Source: Chitinophagaceae bacterium
Lineage (GTDB): Bacteria > Bacteroidota > Bacteroidia > Chitinophagales > Chitinophagaceae
Reading direction: 5' to 3'
NCBI GenBank assembly: GCA_947456805.1
Contig: CANGTN010000011.1
Span: forward strand, 1-50,946
DNA length: 50,946 nt
Shown here: piece by piece, positions 28,837 through 37,594 of the stretch
Layout of the letters: the number at the start of each line of letters is the position of its first letter
Numbering within the stretch: the stretch's first letter is position 1
The notes under the pieces: model-generated
Seen by the model: the letters and a program-made list of their open reading frames with translations, nothing else
Databases searched by the model: none
Told to the model about the DNA's origin: nothing
Position numbers and translations under genes: made by a program

Positions 28837-29664
28837 ATGAATATGATAAAAAATGCAACACTTGGTTTTGCTATCGTTTTTGCTGCTTTCGCCTGTAATA
28901 ATGGTAAACAAGAAAAAGACACCAAAGATTCCTCAGTGGCAGTTGCCACAACAAAACCAGTACCTGGAACGCCCATAAAATATGACAGTTCTAAACGCTA
29001 TATATTTCTTACTTGGGATGATTCGCCACAACCACCGGGCACAACCAATTGCAGAAAAATATTTCATGAAGAAGGCGTAAAGTCAACATTCTTTGCAGTT
29101 GGGTTTAATCAAGTTGGTCCATTCAAAAAAAGATTGATTGATTCTATAAGAAATGGTTATCCCGAAGTTTTATTAGCCAACCATAGTTTTTCTCATGGCT
29201 TCAATGATAAGTACAGCAAGTTCTACAGCTCACCTGATAGTGCTTATCAAGATTTTATGAGAAATGAAAAAGATTTAAAAGTTGGTGTAAAAATCATCCG
29301 CCTTCCGGGCAATAATACATGGGCTTCCAATGGTAATATACATGGTCAAAAAGCCGATAATCCATTGATTAAAAAACTAGATGCCAATGGCTACAAATTA
29401 GTTGGTTGGGATATGGAATGGGGTCAACAAAGTAAAATGAAAGCACCTAGAGAAAGTGTTGATGAAATGATTCGCAATCTCAATCAAAAATTAGATGATG
29501 GCAGCACAAATGAACAAAATATGATTGTAATTCTATCACACGACAGACTTTTCGAAAAGCAGCAATATGCTGATTCTTTAAGAAAATTCGTACGTATACT
29601 AAAGCAAGACAATCGTAATGTATTTGAAACAATTGACCACTATCCTACCGTTCAAGGCAAATAA
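28837..29664 (+). CDS. Polysaccharide-deacetylase-like lipoprotein (NodB homology)
   Basis: A 275-residue exported protein. The signal peptide ends in a lipobox (FAAFAC, Cys about residue 20). The NodB fold follows: motif 1 TWDDS (D61, D62 instead of the commoner TFDDG), motif 2 HSFSH (H116, H120), motif 3 RLPGN near residue 155. Together they give the Asp-His-His metal site. It would remove acetyl groups from an amino sugar polymer at the cell surface, such as peptidoglycan, chitin or a capsule; the substrate is unknown. It is a single gene between terminators and stands before the GH53 gene. Confidence 0.88.
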   Translation: MNMIKNATLGFAIVFAAFACNNGKQEKDTKDSSVAVATTKPVPGTPIKYDSSKRYIFLTWDDSPQPPGTTNCRKIFHEEGVKSTFFAVGFNQVGPFKKRLIDSIRNGYPEVLLANHSFSHGFNDKYSKFYSSPDSAYQDFMRNEKDLKVGVKIIRLPGNNTWASNGNIHGQKADNPLIKKLDANGYKLVGWDMEWGQQSKMKAPRESVDEMIRNLNQKLDDGSTNEQNMIVILSHDRLFEKQQYADSLRKFVRILKQDNRNVFETIDHYPTVQGK

Positions 29665-29682
29665 AATATTTATAACTTTCTT

Positions 29683-29719
29683 AAAACCCCCTTTTGTGAT
29701 TTTTACAAATGGGGGTTTT
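29683..29719 (+). terminator. Terminator after the deacetylase-like gene
   Basis: AAAACCCCC (29683-29691) pairs with GGGGGTTTT (29711-29719), with an inner TTTGT/ACAAA stem, followed by GTTTTTAT. It separates the deacetylase from the GH53 gene. Confidence 0.85.
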
Positions 29720-29799
29720 GTTTTTATAAAACTATTATGAATTAAAAAGAGTTTGACAAAAAATATGTTTACTTCTAAAATGATATTTAATTTTATAGG

Positions 29800-30966
29800 A
29801 TGAAAGCAAGTTTAATAATTATTATTGTAACATTATTAGCTGTATTGCAATCACAATGTACCAAACGTTTATCACCAACAACCGTTACAGAAACTACCTA
29901 TGAATGGAACAAATTTGTAATGGGATCAGATGCGTCTTACACCAATCAAATTGAAGACAATGGTGGTATTTATAAAATAAACAACACACCAATAGACCCT
30001 TTTTCTGCATTAAAGCAAATAGGATGTAACACAATCAGGGTAAGGATTTGGTACAATCCTACTTGGATTTTACCATTAAGCAATGGAAAATATTATAGCG
30101 ATTTATACGATGCTGAAAAGACAATTCGCAGAGCAAAACAACAAGGAATGTCAGTGAATTTGTGTATTCATTATTCGGATGATTGGGCAGACCCAGACAA
30201 ACAAAATACACCAGCTGCTTGGCAAGGATTAGGTATTAATGCTTTAAAAGATTCGGTTTATCAATATACTTTAAGAACATTGGTTTATTTGAACAGTAAA
30301 AATTTAACACCCGAAATGATTCAAATAGGTAATGAAACTACCAATGGAATGCTTTGGCCAACAGGTAAAATTACCAACGATACCAATTGGGATAATTTTG
30401 GAATACTCATAAACAGCGGCATCAAAGCTGTAAGAGATTTTTCTGTTAATGCAACTATTAAACCTCAAATTATTATTCATGTTGCACAGTTTCAATATGC
30501 AAATTGGTTTGCTACAAATCTTATTGCAAAAGCTGCTGTAATTGACTTTGATATTTTAGGCGTATCACATTATTACAAGTGGAGTACTGTAAATACGATG
30601 CAAGCAATTGGCGACAGCATCAAAGTTTTAAAAAACAAATTCAACAAAAAAATTATGATTGTTGAAACAGCATTTCCATTTACCAATGACAATGCAGACA
30701 CCTACAACAATCTATTTTATTCGTCTACAGCAATAGATAAATATACTGTTAGTAGAGAAGGCCAACAACAGTATTTAATTGACCTTACACAAACTATTAT
30801 TTCAAATGGCGGAAGTGGAATTATGTATTGGGAACCTACTTGGATAACAAGTAAAATGAATGATAGATGGGGCATTGGCAGCAGTTGGGAAAACAATACA
30901 TTTTTTGATTTTTCCGGCAATTTATTACCTACCGTTACCTTTATGAAATATCCATACCAATTTTAA
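29800..30966 (+). CDS. Arabinogalactan endo-beta-1,4-galactanase (GH53), lipoprotein
   Basis: A 388-residue exported glycosidase. The signal peptide runs to a lipobox at LQSQC (Cys about residue 20). GH53 features are the opening MGSDASYTNQIEDNGG, RVRIWYNPT, LCIHYSDDWADPDKQNTPAAW, the acid/base glutamate E179 in IQIGNE and the nucleophile E289 in IVETAFPF. The family cleaves beta-1,4-galactan side chains of pectin, so an outer-membrane or periplasmic role in plant polysaccharide use is likely. It is unusual in being without SusC/SusD neighbours; instead it leads a close run, with six bases to the threonine aldolase gene. Confidence 0.93.
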   Translation: MKASLIIIIVTLLAVLQSQCTKRLSPTTVTETTYEWNKFVMGSDASYTNQIEDNGGIYKINNTPIDPFSALKQIGCNTIRVRIWYNPTWILPLSNGKYYSDLYDAEKTIRRAKQQGMSVNLCIHYSDDWADPDKQNTPAAWQGLGINALKDSVYQYTLRTLVYLNSKNLTPEMIQIGNETTNGMLWPTGKITNDTNWDNFGILINSGIKAVRDFSVNATIKPQIIIHVAQFQYANWFATNLIAKAAVIDFDILGVSHYYKWSTVNTMQAIGDSIKVLKNKFNKKIMIVETAFPFTNDNADTYNNLFYSSTAIDKYTVSREGQQQYLIDLTQTIISNGGSGIMYWEPTWITSKMNDRWGIGSSWENNTFFDFSGNLLPTVTFMKYPYQF

Positions 30967-30972
30967 AAAATA

Positions 30973-31989
30973 ATGATGATTGATTTTAGAAGCGACACAG
31001 TTACAAAGCCTTCTCAAGGAATGATTCAAGCAATGATGGCAGCCCCTGTTGGTGATGATGTATTTGGCGAAGACCCAACTATTAATTTATTGGAAGAAAC
31101 AGCAGCTGATATGTTTGGAATGGAAGCAGGTGTTTTTTGTCCGAGCGGAACAATGACCAATCAAATTGCCATTAAAGTACACACACAAGCCGGTGATGAA
31201 GTTATTTGCGATAAAATGAGTCATGTGTATCTATATGAAGGCGGCGGCATTGCATTCAACAGCGGTTGCAGTGTAAGATTGATTGATGGCGAGAGAGCAA
31301 GAATTACTGCAGCACAAGTAATTCAAAGTATCAATCAAGAAGATGTGCACAAACCAATAAGCACATTGGTAAGTGTTGAAAATACGGCTAATCGTGGTGG
31401 AGGTGCTTGTTATAATTTTAATGAGCTTGAAAAAATAAAAAACGTTTGTACAGAAAATAATTTGAAATTTCATTTAGACGGCGCAAGAATTTGGAATGCT
31501 TTAATTGCAAAAAATGAAACACCAAAACAATATGGTGCTTTATTTAACAGCATTTCAATTTGTTTAAGCAAAGGTCTTGGAACCCCTGTTGGCAGTGTGT
31601 TATTGGGTGATAAGGATTTTATTAAAAAAGCAAGAAGATGGAGAAAAGTTTTTGGCGGCGGCATGCGACAAGCCGGATTTATTGCAGCTGCCGGTTTATA
31701 TGCCTTAGAAAATAACATCAACAGATTGGCACAAGATCATGAACATGCGCAAATCATTGCAGGAGTTTTAAAAGAAAAGGATTTTGTTGGAGATATTTTA
31801 CCCGTAGAAACCAACATCATCATTTTTGAAATTAAAAGCAGATTATCTGCAAATGAATTTGTAGAAAAAATGAAAGCCAATAATATTTGGATGTTTGCTG
31901 TTTCGCCCACACAAGTAAGAATGGTTCTACATTTAGATATCACTGCTTCGATGGTAGCGGAAACAATAGATGCAATCAACCGCTTATAA
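30973..31989 (+). CDS. ltaE: Low-specificity L-threonine aldolase
   Basis: A 338-residue PLP enzyme of normal length. It opens with [15 protein letters not shown], has the aldolase segments [10 protein letters not shown] and the PLP-binding K200 in [12 protein letters not shown], and ends in the small domain. It cleaves L-threonine and L-allo-threonine into glycine and acetaldehyde. It follows the GH53 gene by six bases and precedes pgi by 41. The metabolic tie to these neighbours is not obvious, so the arrangement may be simply positional. Confidence 0.95.
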   Translation: MMIDFRSDTVTKPSQGMIQAMMAAPVGDDVFGEDPTINLLEETAADMFGMEAGVFCPSGTMTNQIAIKVHTQAGDEVICDKMSHVYLYEGGGIAFNSGCSVRLIDGERARITAAQVIQSINQEDVHKPISTLVSVENTANRGGGACYNFNELEKIKNVCTENNLKFHLDGARIWNALIAKNETPKQYGALFNSISICLSKGLGTPVGSVLLGDKDFIKKARRWRKVFGGGMRQAGFIAAAGLYALENNINRLAQDHEHAQIIAGVLKEKDFVGDILPVETNIIIFEIKSRLSANEFVEKMKANNIWMFAVSPTQVRMVLHLDITASMVAETIDAINRL

Positions 31990-32030
31990 AAATAATTGTA
32001 CTTTTCAGTTCCAATAAATAATTTACAAAT

Positions 32031-33695
32031 ATGATGATTCCTAAAATAAATCCTACGCATACTAAAGCCTGGTCTTCATTACAACAACATTTCAACGAAG
32101 AAATGAAAAGTAGTAAAATGAAGGAATTATTTGCAAATGATCATGACCGCTTCAAGCAATTTTCTTTGTGTATAGACAATATCATTTTTGATTATTCTAA
32201 AAATATTATCAACAACAAAACTGTTGAGCTTTTACTACAATTAGCAGAAGACTGTAACCTGCAAGATGCAATAGCAGCAATGTTTTCGGGGGAAGCTATT
32301 AATGAAACCGAAGAAAGAAGTGTTTTGCATACAGCCCTAAGAAATTTTTCTGATGCTCCGGTTTTTGTAGAAGGTGTTGATGTAATGCCCCAAATAAAAA
32401 AGGTATTACAACGAATGAAAGATTTTTGTGCTAATATTCACAACGGAACATTGAGAGGTTACACCGATAAAAATATAAAATACATTGTAAACATAGGAAT
32501 TGGCGGCAGCGATTTAGGTCCGGTAATGGTTACAGAAGCTTTAAAACCTTATTGGGTAAAAGGTATTGAAACTTTTTTTGTAAGCAATGTTGATGCCTCT
32601 CACATTGCAGAAACATTAAAAAAAATAAATCCGGAAGAAACTTTATTTATTGTTGCTTCTAAAACTTTTACAACACAGGAAACTATGACAAATGCACTTA
32701 CTGCAAGATCATGGTTTTTAGAGTTTGCAATGGATAAAAAACATATTGCCAAACATTTTGTAGCACTCAGCACCAATGAAAAAGCGGTTGTTGCATTTGG
32801 AATTGACAAAGAAAATATGTTTGAATTTTGGGATTGGGTTGGCGGCAGGTACAGTTTATGGAGTGCCATTGGATTATCAATTGCATTAACAATTGGGTAT
32901 AATAATTTTGAGCAATTATTAAAAGGCGCTTTCATTGCTGATGAACATTTTAAAAACGAAAAATTCAATACTAATATTCCTGTAATCATGGCTTTAATTG
33001 GAATATGGTACACCAATTTTTTTGGTGCGCAAAGTGAATCGATACTTCCTTACGATCAATATTTACACCGCTTTGCAGCTTATTTTCAACAAGGAAATAT
33101 GGAAAGCAATGGTAAAACAATTGATAGGTTAGGCAATTCAATTGATTATGCTACAGGACCTGTAATTTGGGGCGAACCAGGCACAAATGGGCAACATGCT
33201 TTTTATCAATTGATACATCAGGGAACACCATTAATTCCATGTGACTTCATAGCTCCTGCAATAAGCCACAACCCCATTGGCGACCACCATACCAAACTAT
33301 TAAGCAATTTTTTTGCGCAAACAGAAGCATTGATGAATGGCAAAACAGAAACAGAGGTAAGAGCAGAATTAGAGAAATCCGGAAAGTCTGAATTAGAAAT
33401 TAAAAAATTACTTCCTTTCAAAATTTTTGAAGGAAATAAACCAACCAATTCATTTATCATCAAGCAAATCAATCCTACAACACTTGGTACAATGATTGCA
33501 TTGTATGAACATAAAATTTTTGTTCAGGGAATCATTTGGAATATTTTCAGTTTTGATCAATGGGGTGTTGAATTAGGCAAACAATTAGCCAATAAAATTT
33601 TACCTGAATTACAATCTGATGAATTAATAAATTCTCATGATGCTTCTACTAATGGATTGATTAATTGTTATAAATATTTCAGAAAAAATAATTAG
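32031..33695 (+). CDS. pgi: Glucose-6-phosphate isomerase
   Basis: A 554-residue protein, typical of the long bacterial/eukaryotic type. The family signatures are present: [11 protein letters not shown] near residue 160, the [16 protein letters not shown] block, [18 protein letters not shown] with the catalytic His and [14 protein letters not shown] near the C-terminus. It interconverts glucose-6-phosphate and fructose-6-phosphate in the cytoplasm. It lies in the plus-strand run, 41 bases after ltaE and 25 before the acetyltransferase. Confidence 0.97.
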   Translation: MMIPKINPTHTKAWSSLQQHFNEEMKSSKMKELFANDHDRFKQFSLCIDNIIFDYSKNIINNKTVELLLQLAEDCNLQDAIAAMFSGEAINETEERSVLHTALRNFSDAPVFVEGVDVMPQIKKVLQRMKDFCANIHNGTLRGYTDKNIKYIVNIGIGGSDLGPVMVTEALKPYWVKGIETFFVSNVDASHIAETLKKINPEETLFIVASKTFTTQETMTNALTARSWFLEFAMDKKHIAKHFVALSTNEKAVVAFGIDKENMFEFWDWVGGRYSLWSAIGLSIALTIGYNNFEQLLKGAFIADEHFKNEKFNTNIPVIMALIGIWYTNFFGAQSESILPYDQYLHRFAAYFQQGNMESNGKTIDRLGNSIDYATGPVIWGEPGTNGQHAFYQLIHQGTPLIPCDFIAPAISHNPIGDHHTKLLSNFFAQTEALMNGKTETEVRAELEKSGKSELEIKKLLPFKIFEGNKPTNSFIIKQINPTTLGTMIALYEHKIFVQGIIWNIFSFDQWGVELGKQLANKILPELQSDELINSHDASTNGLINCYKYFRKNN

Positions 33696-33720
33696 TTTCA
33701 AAACAAACAATTCAACAACC

Positions 33721-34224
33721 TTGAGCACCTTAGAAGGAATAACAATCAGGAAAATTGAGCAATCAGACAATCAAATCATTGCGACTATTATTCGTGCTGC
33801 ATTAAAAGAATTCGGAGCAGACAAGCCCGGCACTGTTTACTATGATGAAAGTACCGACCATTTATTTGAATTGTTTGAGCAAGAAAAAATGAGCTTTTAT
33901 TATGTTGTTGTTCTACACAATCAAATATTAGGCGGAGCCGGCATTTTTCCAACAGAAGGATTGCCACAAGGTGTTTGTGAATTAGTAAAAATGTATCTTT
34001 CAAAAAATGTAAGGGGATTAGGATTGGGTAAAATGATGGTTGAAAAATGTATGGAAAATGCAGCTCAATTGGGATACAAAAAAATGTATCTTGAAACATT
34101 AGCCGAATTAAAAAATGCAGTTCATTTATACGAAAAAATGGGTTTTGAAAGATTAAAAAATTCATTAGGAAACTCTGGTCATACTGGCTGTGATATTTGG
34201 ATGTTAAAAGATATTGCAGATTGA
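33721..34224 (+). CDS. GNAT family N-acetyltransferase
   Basis: A 167-residue protein with the GNAT fold. Residues about 5-60 form the N-terminal strands and helices (ITIRKIEQSDNQIIATIIR). The acetyl-CoA-binding motif A is VRGLGLGKMMVEKCME near residue 100, and motif B is LYEKMGFERL near 140. The acceptor is unknown. It starts at a TTG (33721); no in-frame ATG precedes the fold. It sits 25 bases after pgi and 12 before the arylsulfotransferase-like gene, in the same run. Confidence 0.87.
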   Translation: MSTLEGITIRKIEQSDNQIIATIIRAALKEFGADKPGTVYYDESTDHLFELFEQEKMSFYYVVVLHNQILGGAGIFPTEGLPQGVCELVKMYLSKNVRGLGLGKMMVEKCMENAAQLGYKKMYLETLAELKNAVHLYEKMGFERLKNSLGNSGHTGCDIWMLKDIAD

Positions 34225-34236
34225 TAATTACAAATT

Positions 34237-35961
34237 ATGCAAGAAATAAAATATTGCCTCATTCTCATAATAGGATTGTTTTCATTGAGTTTGAAGTCTG
34301 CTGCAAGGATATTTCCTTCGGAAGGAATCAAATTGAATTACACACAAATTATGTTTGAATACAATCCGGTCTTTGGAGCAACTGAATACAGAATTCACAT
34401 TTTTCCTCAAACTAAATTTGGAGGCAACGACACTAAAAGAGAAACAATTGTTCGCAATCATTCTCTTGCAGTTATTATAGATAATATTCTTGAATTTGGA
34501 GAGAATTACAAATGGTATTACGAAGCCTATAAAAACAATAATAAATTAAAAACATCGGACGAATTTTTCTTTGGCATTAACCCCTGCCCTTTTATTGATT
34601 CAAACCATTATAAATTTTCTGTAACTCAATTTGATTCAATTGCATTAACCAATAATATTTTATTCTTAGATCAGTTAGGCATTGCAATTAACAGAAAAGG
34701 AAAACCAGTTTGGTTTTTACCAAACGAAAGAAAATCAACGTATCGAAATATTGCAATGAGCAGCAATGGGACTATCACTTTATTACAAGATAATGACTGC
34801 ATAGAAAAAGATTTACTCGGAAATGTTTTTTGGCTGGCGCCCAATGATGGCAAAGTTTCCGGAGACAGCGCAGAATATTATCACCATGATTTTGCGAAGT
34901 TGAAAGATGGTACATTTTTTACAAGTAGTTATATTTTCGAGAAAGCTGCAAATCGACTTAATCCTTCAGCATTTATAAAAATTCGTTACAACACCTTGAT
35001 TCAATATGATGTCAATAAAAAAGTATTGTGGAGTTGGAATGAAAAAAATTTCATAGACTCTAAAACAATGTTTGCTGGAATTTTAAAAGACCAAACAGAA
35101 AGTGCCGGAACACATTTGAATAGTTTTTTTGTAGATGAAAAAAATAATTGCATTTTAACCAGCTACAGAAACGATTCAAGAATTTCAATGATTGATAAAA
35201 AAACAGGTTTATTCAAATATCAATTTACAGGTAAAAAAGATACGCTATTGCCCAAAAGTGCGGTTGCTGTTGACTTTTCCAAACAACACCATGCCACGAT
35301 TCTTAAAAATGGGAACATAATGTTTTACAACAATAATATAGATTTTATAAATCCAAATGGCAATGCAGTATTTCCACATGTTTTGATCATAAGTCCGCCA
35401 ACAAAAGCTAAAAAAGCAGGAGTTATTTGGGACTATGAATGCAGCACAAGTGCATTTCCAAAAGGTGTAAACGGCAAAGAAGGATTTGCAAAAGAATTAC
35501 CCAATGGAAATATTTTAATAAGTATGGGCGGGGCTAATAGAAGCTTTGAAGTAACCAGAAATAAAAAAATTGTTTGGGAATGTTTTTTTGAAAAAATAGA
35601 TGCTACAACCAACACTTGGCAACCTGTAAATAATTACAGAACAAATTTTACGAGTTCATTGTATCCTCAATATTATACTGTAGATATGGGCCTTGCAGCA
35701 GATTCACTTCCATTAAAAAATCATGCAATCACTATCAATAATGAAGGAACCGAAGATGACAGTTATCAGATAAATATTTTTGATACTGATCAAAAAACAA
35801 TTTTAATGTCTTCGGTTATTTCTGTTAAAAACAGATCGCCTAAGTCAGTAAAAATTCAACTGAATAAAAAAATAAAAAATCTGCAATCCATTTATTTAGA
35901 AATATTTCCGCTCAACAATAAAGAATATTATTACAGCTCAAAACTCATAGCATTGAATTAA
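34237..35961 (+). CDS. Arylsulfotransferase (ASST)-like exported beta-propeller protein
   Basis: A 574-residue protein with an N-terminal signal peptide (about residues 1-22), an Ig-like region (about 25-110, EYRIHIFPQTKFGG) and a propeller with the arylsulfotransferase pattern. Three histidine sites fit those used in the family: HHD (H216/H217), THLN (H293) and QHHA (H351/H352). A C-terminal beta domain follows. ASST enzymes move sulfate between phenolic esters in the periplasm; whether this member does so is an inference from these residues. It ends the run begun by the GH53 gene. Its stop codon overlaps that of the convergent cytochrome gene. Confidence 0.82.
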   Translation: MQEIKYCLILIIGLFSLSLKSAARIFPSEGIKLNYTQIMFEYNPVFGATEYRIHIFPQTKFGGNDTKRETIVRNHSLAVIIDNILEFGENYKWYYEAYKNNNKLKTSDEFFFGINPCPFIDSNHYKFSVTQFDSIALTNNILFLDQLGIAINRKGKPVWFLPNERKSTYRNIAMSSNGTITLLQDNDCIEKDLLGNVFWLAPNDGKVSGDSAEYYHHDFAKLKDGTFFTSSYIFEKAANRLNPSAFIKIRYNTLIQYDVNKKVLWSWNEKNFIDSKTMFAGILKDQTESAGTHLNSFFVDEKNNCILTSYRNDSRISMIDKKTGLFKYQFTGKKDTLLPKSAVAVDFSKQHHATILKNGNIMFYNNNIDFINPNGNAVFPHVLIISPPTKAKKAGVIWDYECSTSAFPKGVNGKEGFAKELPNGNILISMGGANRSFEVTRNKKIVWECFFEKIDATTNTWQPVNNYRTNFTSSLYPQYYTVDMGLAADSLPLKNHAITINNEGTEDDSYQINIFDTDQKTILMSSVISVKNRSPKSVKIQLNKKIKNLQSIYLEIFPLNNKEYYYSSKLIALN

Positions 35962-36956
35962 TATTTAGGATGCAATCCTTTTTCTTTCCAATATTTGATG
36001 ATAGGTTTATAAGGTCCCAATTTATGTGCACTTGCAGAGAATGTATCGGCATGAGGTGGCACTCCATAATCAATTGCTTTTTCTAATGGATTTGGATAAT
36101 CAAAAGTTTTAGGATTGGGTCTTGAATGTATTGCGTCATCATTTACAAACGCAGTAATATCAAAAGCCTCAGCATCAGTCAAAACGGGATTTTGCCATGT
36201 TGCAGAATCATAAGGCATATTTGCTTTTAACCATTGTGCTTGTTTTATTAAACGATGCATACTTGAACCAGCTTGATATCCTTCTTTACCCCATAATGGT
36301 GGGTACACATACGTTACATCATCAAACTGCATTTGTCCTTCACCATTTGCACCATGGCATCGCAAACAATGTTTTGTATACAGTATTTTACCATTGTCAC
36401 TGCTTGCCTTCCTTTCTAAAAATGCTATTTCAAAAGGTTTTTCACCCTTGTATTCCTTATGCTTTTCAGTAAAGCCGTTAATCCATTTTAAGTAAGCCAA
36501 AAAAGCCAGCATCTCTCTACTGTCTAAAGGTAACGGTTTACCATTGTGTGGCCTCATTACACAATTATTTACTCGTTCTGCCAAAGACAATACTTTACCC
36601 TCCCTTGCACGATATTGTGGATACTGATCATGCGATTTCATCAAGTTAAATGCGAATGGTTTTGTACCTGCATCACGATGACAATTGGTACAATTCATTT
36701 TATTGCCCAGATATGTTTTCACAATTCCTCTCGGACCAATATAATATGCCGTATTGAGCATCAATGCTCTGCCATAACGAATCATATTACCCATAGAATC
36801 ATCGGGAATCATATTGGTATCTATAATCGGCAACATAACAATTGAAGCTGATTCCTTTTCAATTTTTACATTGCCCTTGTCACTATTATTGTTACAAGCA
36901 ATTGAATAAACAATAGCAATACTTAAAACAAATAAAGCAATTGAAAATTTTTTCAT
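35958..36956 (-). CDS. Dihaem cytochrome c lipoprotein, thiosulfate dehydrogenase (TsdA)-like
   Basis: A 332-residue exported cytochrome. The lipobox YSIAC puts lipidation at C21. Two haem-binding motifs are present, C89-C92-H93 (CTNCH) and C197-C200-H201 (CLRCH). The segment between them, DAGTKPFAFNL ... YPQYRAREGKVLSLAERVNNC, then NGKPLP, is characteristic of the TsdA family. C132 in the VNNC segment is the candidate unusual cysteine ligand of haem 1 known in that family. TsdA joins two thiosulfates to tetrathionate (or the reverse) outside the cytoplasm. The length and order agree; the reaction is inferred. It is convergent with the ASST-like gene, and the two stops overlap by two bases. 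Confidence 0.83.
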   Translation of the reverse strand: MKKFSIALFVLSIAIVYSIACNNNSDKGNVKIEKESASIVMLPIIDTNMIPDDSMGNMIRYGRALMLNTAYYIGPRGIVKTYLGNKMNCTNCHRDAGTKPFAFNLMKSHDQYPQYRAREGKVLSLAERVNNCVMRPHNGKPLPLDSREMLAFLAYLKWINGFTEKHKEYKGEKPFEIAFLERKASSDNGKILYTKHCLRCHGANGEGQMQFDDVTYVYPPLWGKEGYQAGSSMHRLIKQAQWLKANMPYDSATWQNPVLTDAEAFDITAFVNDDAIHSRPNPKTFDYPNPLEKAIDYGVPPHADTFSASAHKLGPYKPIIKYWKEKGLHPKY

Positions 36957-37013
36957 TAATCAAATTATTAAATAATTTATCTAGACTAAAATTCAATCAG
37001 GAGGTAAAATAAA

Positions 37014-37037
37014 AAAACCTTCAGAATTGAAGGTTTT
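37014..37037 (-). terminator. Terminator of the PUR-family gene
   Basis: AAAACCTTCA (37014-37023) pairs perfectly with TGAAGGTTTT (37028-37037) around GAAT. On the minus strand it is followed by TTTATTTTACC. It lies 20 bases after the PUR gene stop and before the cytochrome gene. Confidence 0.8.
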
Positions 37038-37056
37038 AAATATTAAGTTTTTACAA

Positions 37057-37506
37057 CTACCATTTATCTACCTCCTCGCTAGAAAGATTGTCATTATTAG
37101 CAGTAGCGTTTTCTATTGGTGTAGGCTTAGCCTCAACATTTACAGGAATTTCAGCAGTTGAATGAGTTGATGCAACTTCTCCATTTTCTTCAGATCCTTC
37201 CATTTCATATTCATGGTTAAAAGCATCAAAATCAAAATCTGGCATTAAATCTGTTTTCACATGATCAATTGTTTCGCCCAATGCTTTTATAAACTTGTTG
37301 AAGTCTTCTTTGTAAATAAAAATTTTATGCCTGTCATAACCATTGTCATCAAAGCGTTTTCTACTTTCTGTAATCGTTAAAAAATAATCACTGCCACGAG
37401 TAGCCCTTACATCAAAAAAGTAAGTTCTTCTTTTACCGGCTCTGATACGTTTACTAAAAACGCTTTCAATTCTTTTTTCGCTGTTGTCGTTGTTATCGTA
37501 TGCCAC
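37057..37506 (-). CDS. PUR family DNA/RNA-binding protein (DUF3276)
   Basis: A 149-residue protein. The first 90 residues are the PUR-alpha-like repeat: SEKRIESVFSKRIRAGKRRTYFFDVRATR, then YFLTITESRKRF and a KIFIYKEDFNKFIKAL helix. The last 50 are acidic and low in complexity. The family is typical of Bacteroidota and spirochaetes, and homologues bind purine-rich single-stranded nucleic acid. It is monocistronic, with a good promoter at 37535-37562 and a terminator at 37014. The cellular role in this phylum is not established here. Confidence 0.92.
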   Translation of the reverse strand: MAYDNNDNSEKRIESVFSKRIRAGKRRTYFFDVRATRGSDYFLTITESRKRFDDNGYDRHKIFIYKEDFNKFIKALGETIDHVKTDLMPDFDFDAFNHEYEMEGSEENGEVASTHSTAEIPVNVEAKPTPIENATANNDNLSSEEVDKW

Positions 37507-37534
37507 AAATAAAGGTTTTGATTTTAAACTAAAG

Positions 37535-37562
37535 CAAATATAGTTTTATTACACAAATCCAA
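37535..37562 (-). promoter_or_regulatory. Promoter of the PUR-family gene
   Basis: On the minus strand TTG (37562-37560), 17 bases, then TATATTTG (37542-37535), an exact match to the Bacteroidota -7 element with acceptable spacing. The start codon is about 29 bases downstream. Confidence 0.65.
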
Positions 37563-37594
37563 AAATATTTATAGCCTATTTGAGTAACAAAATT

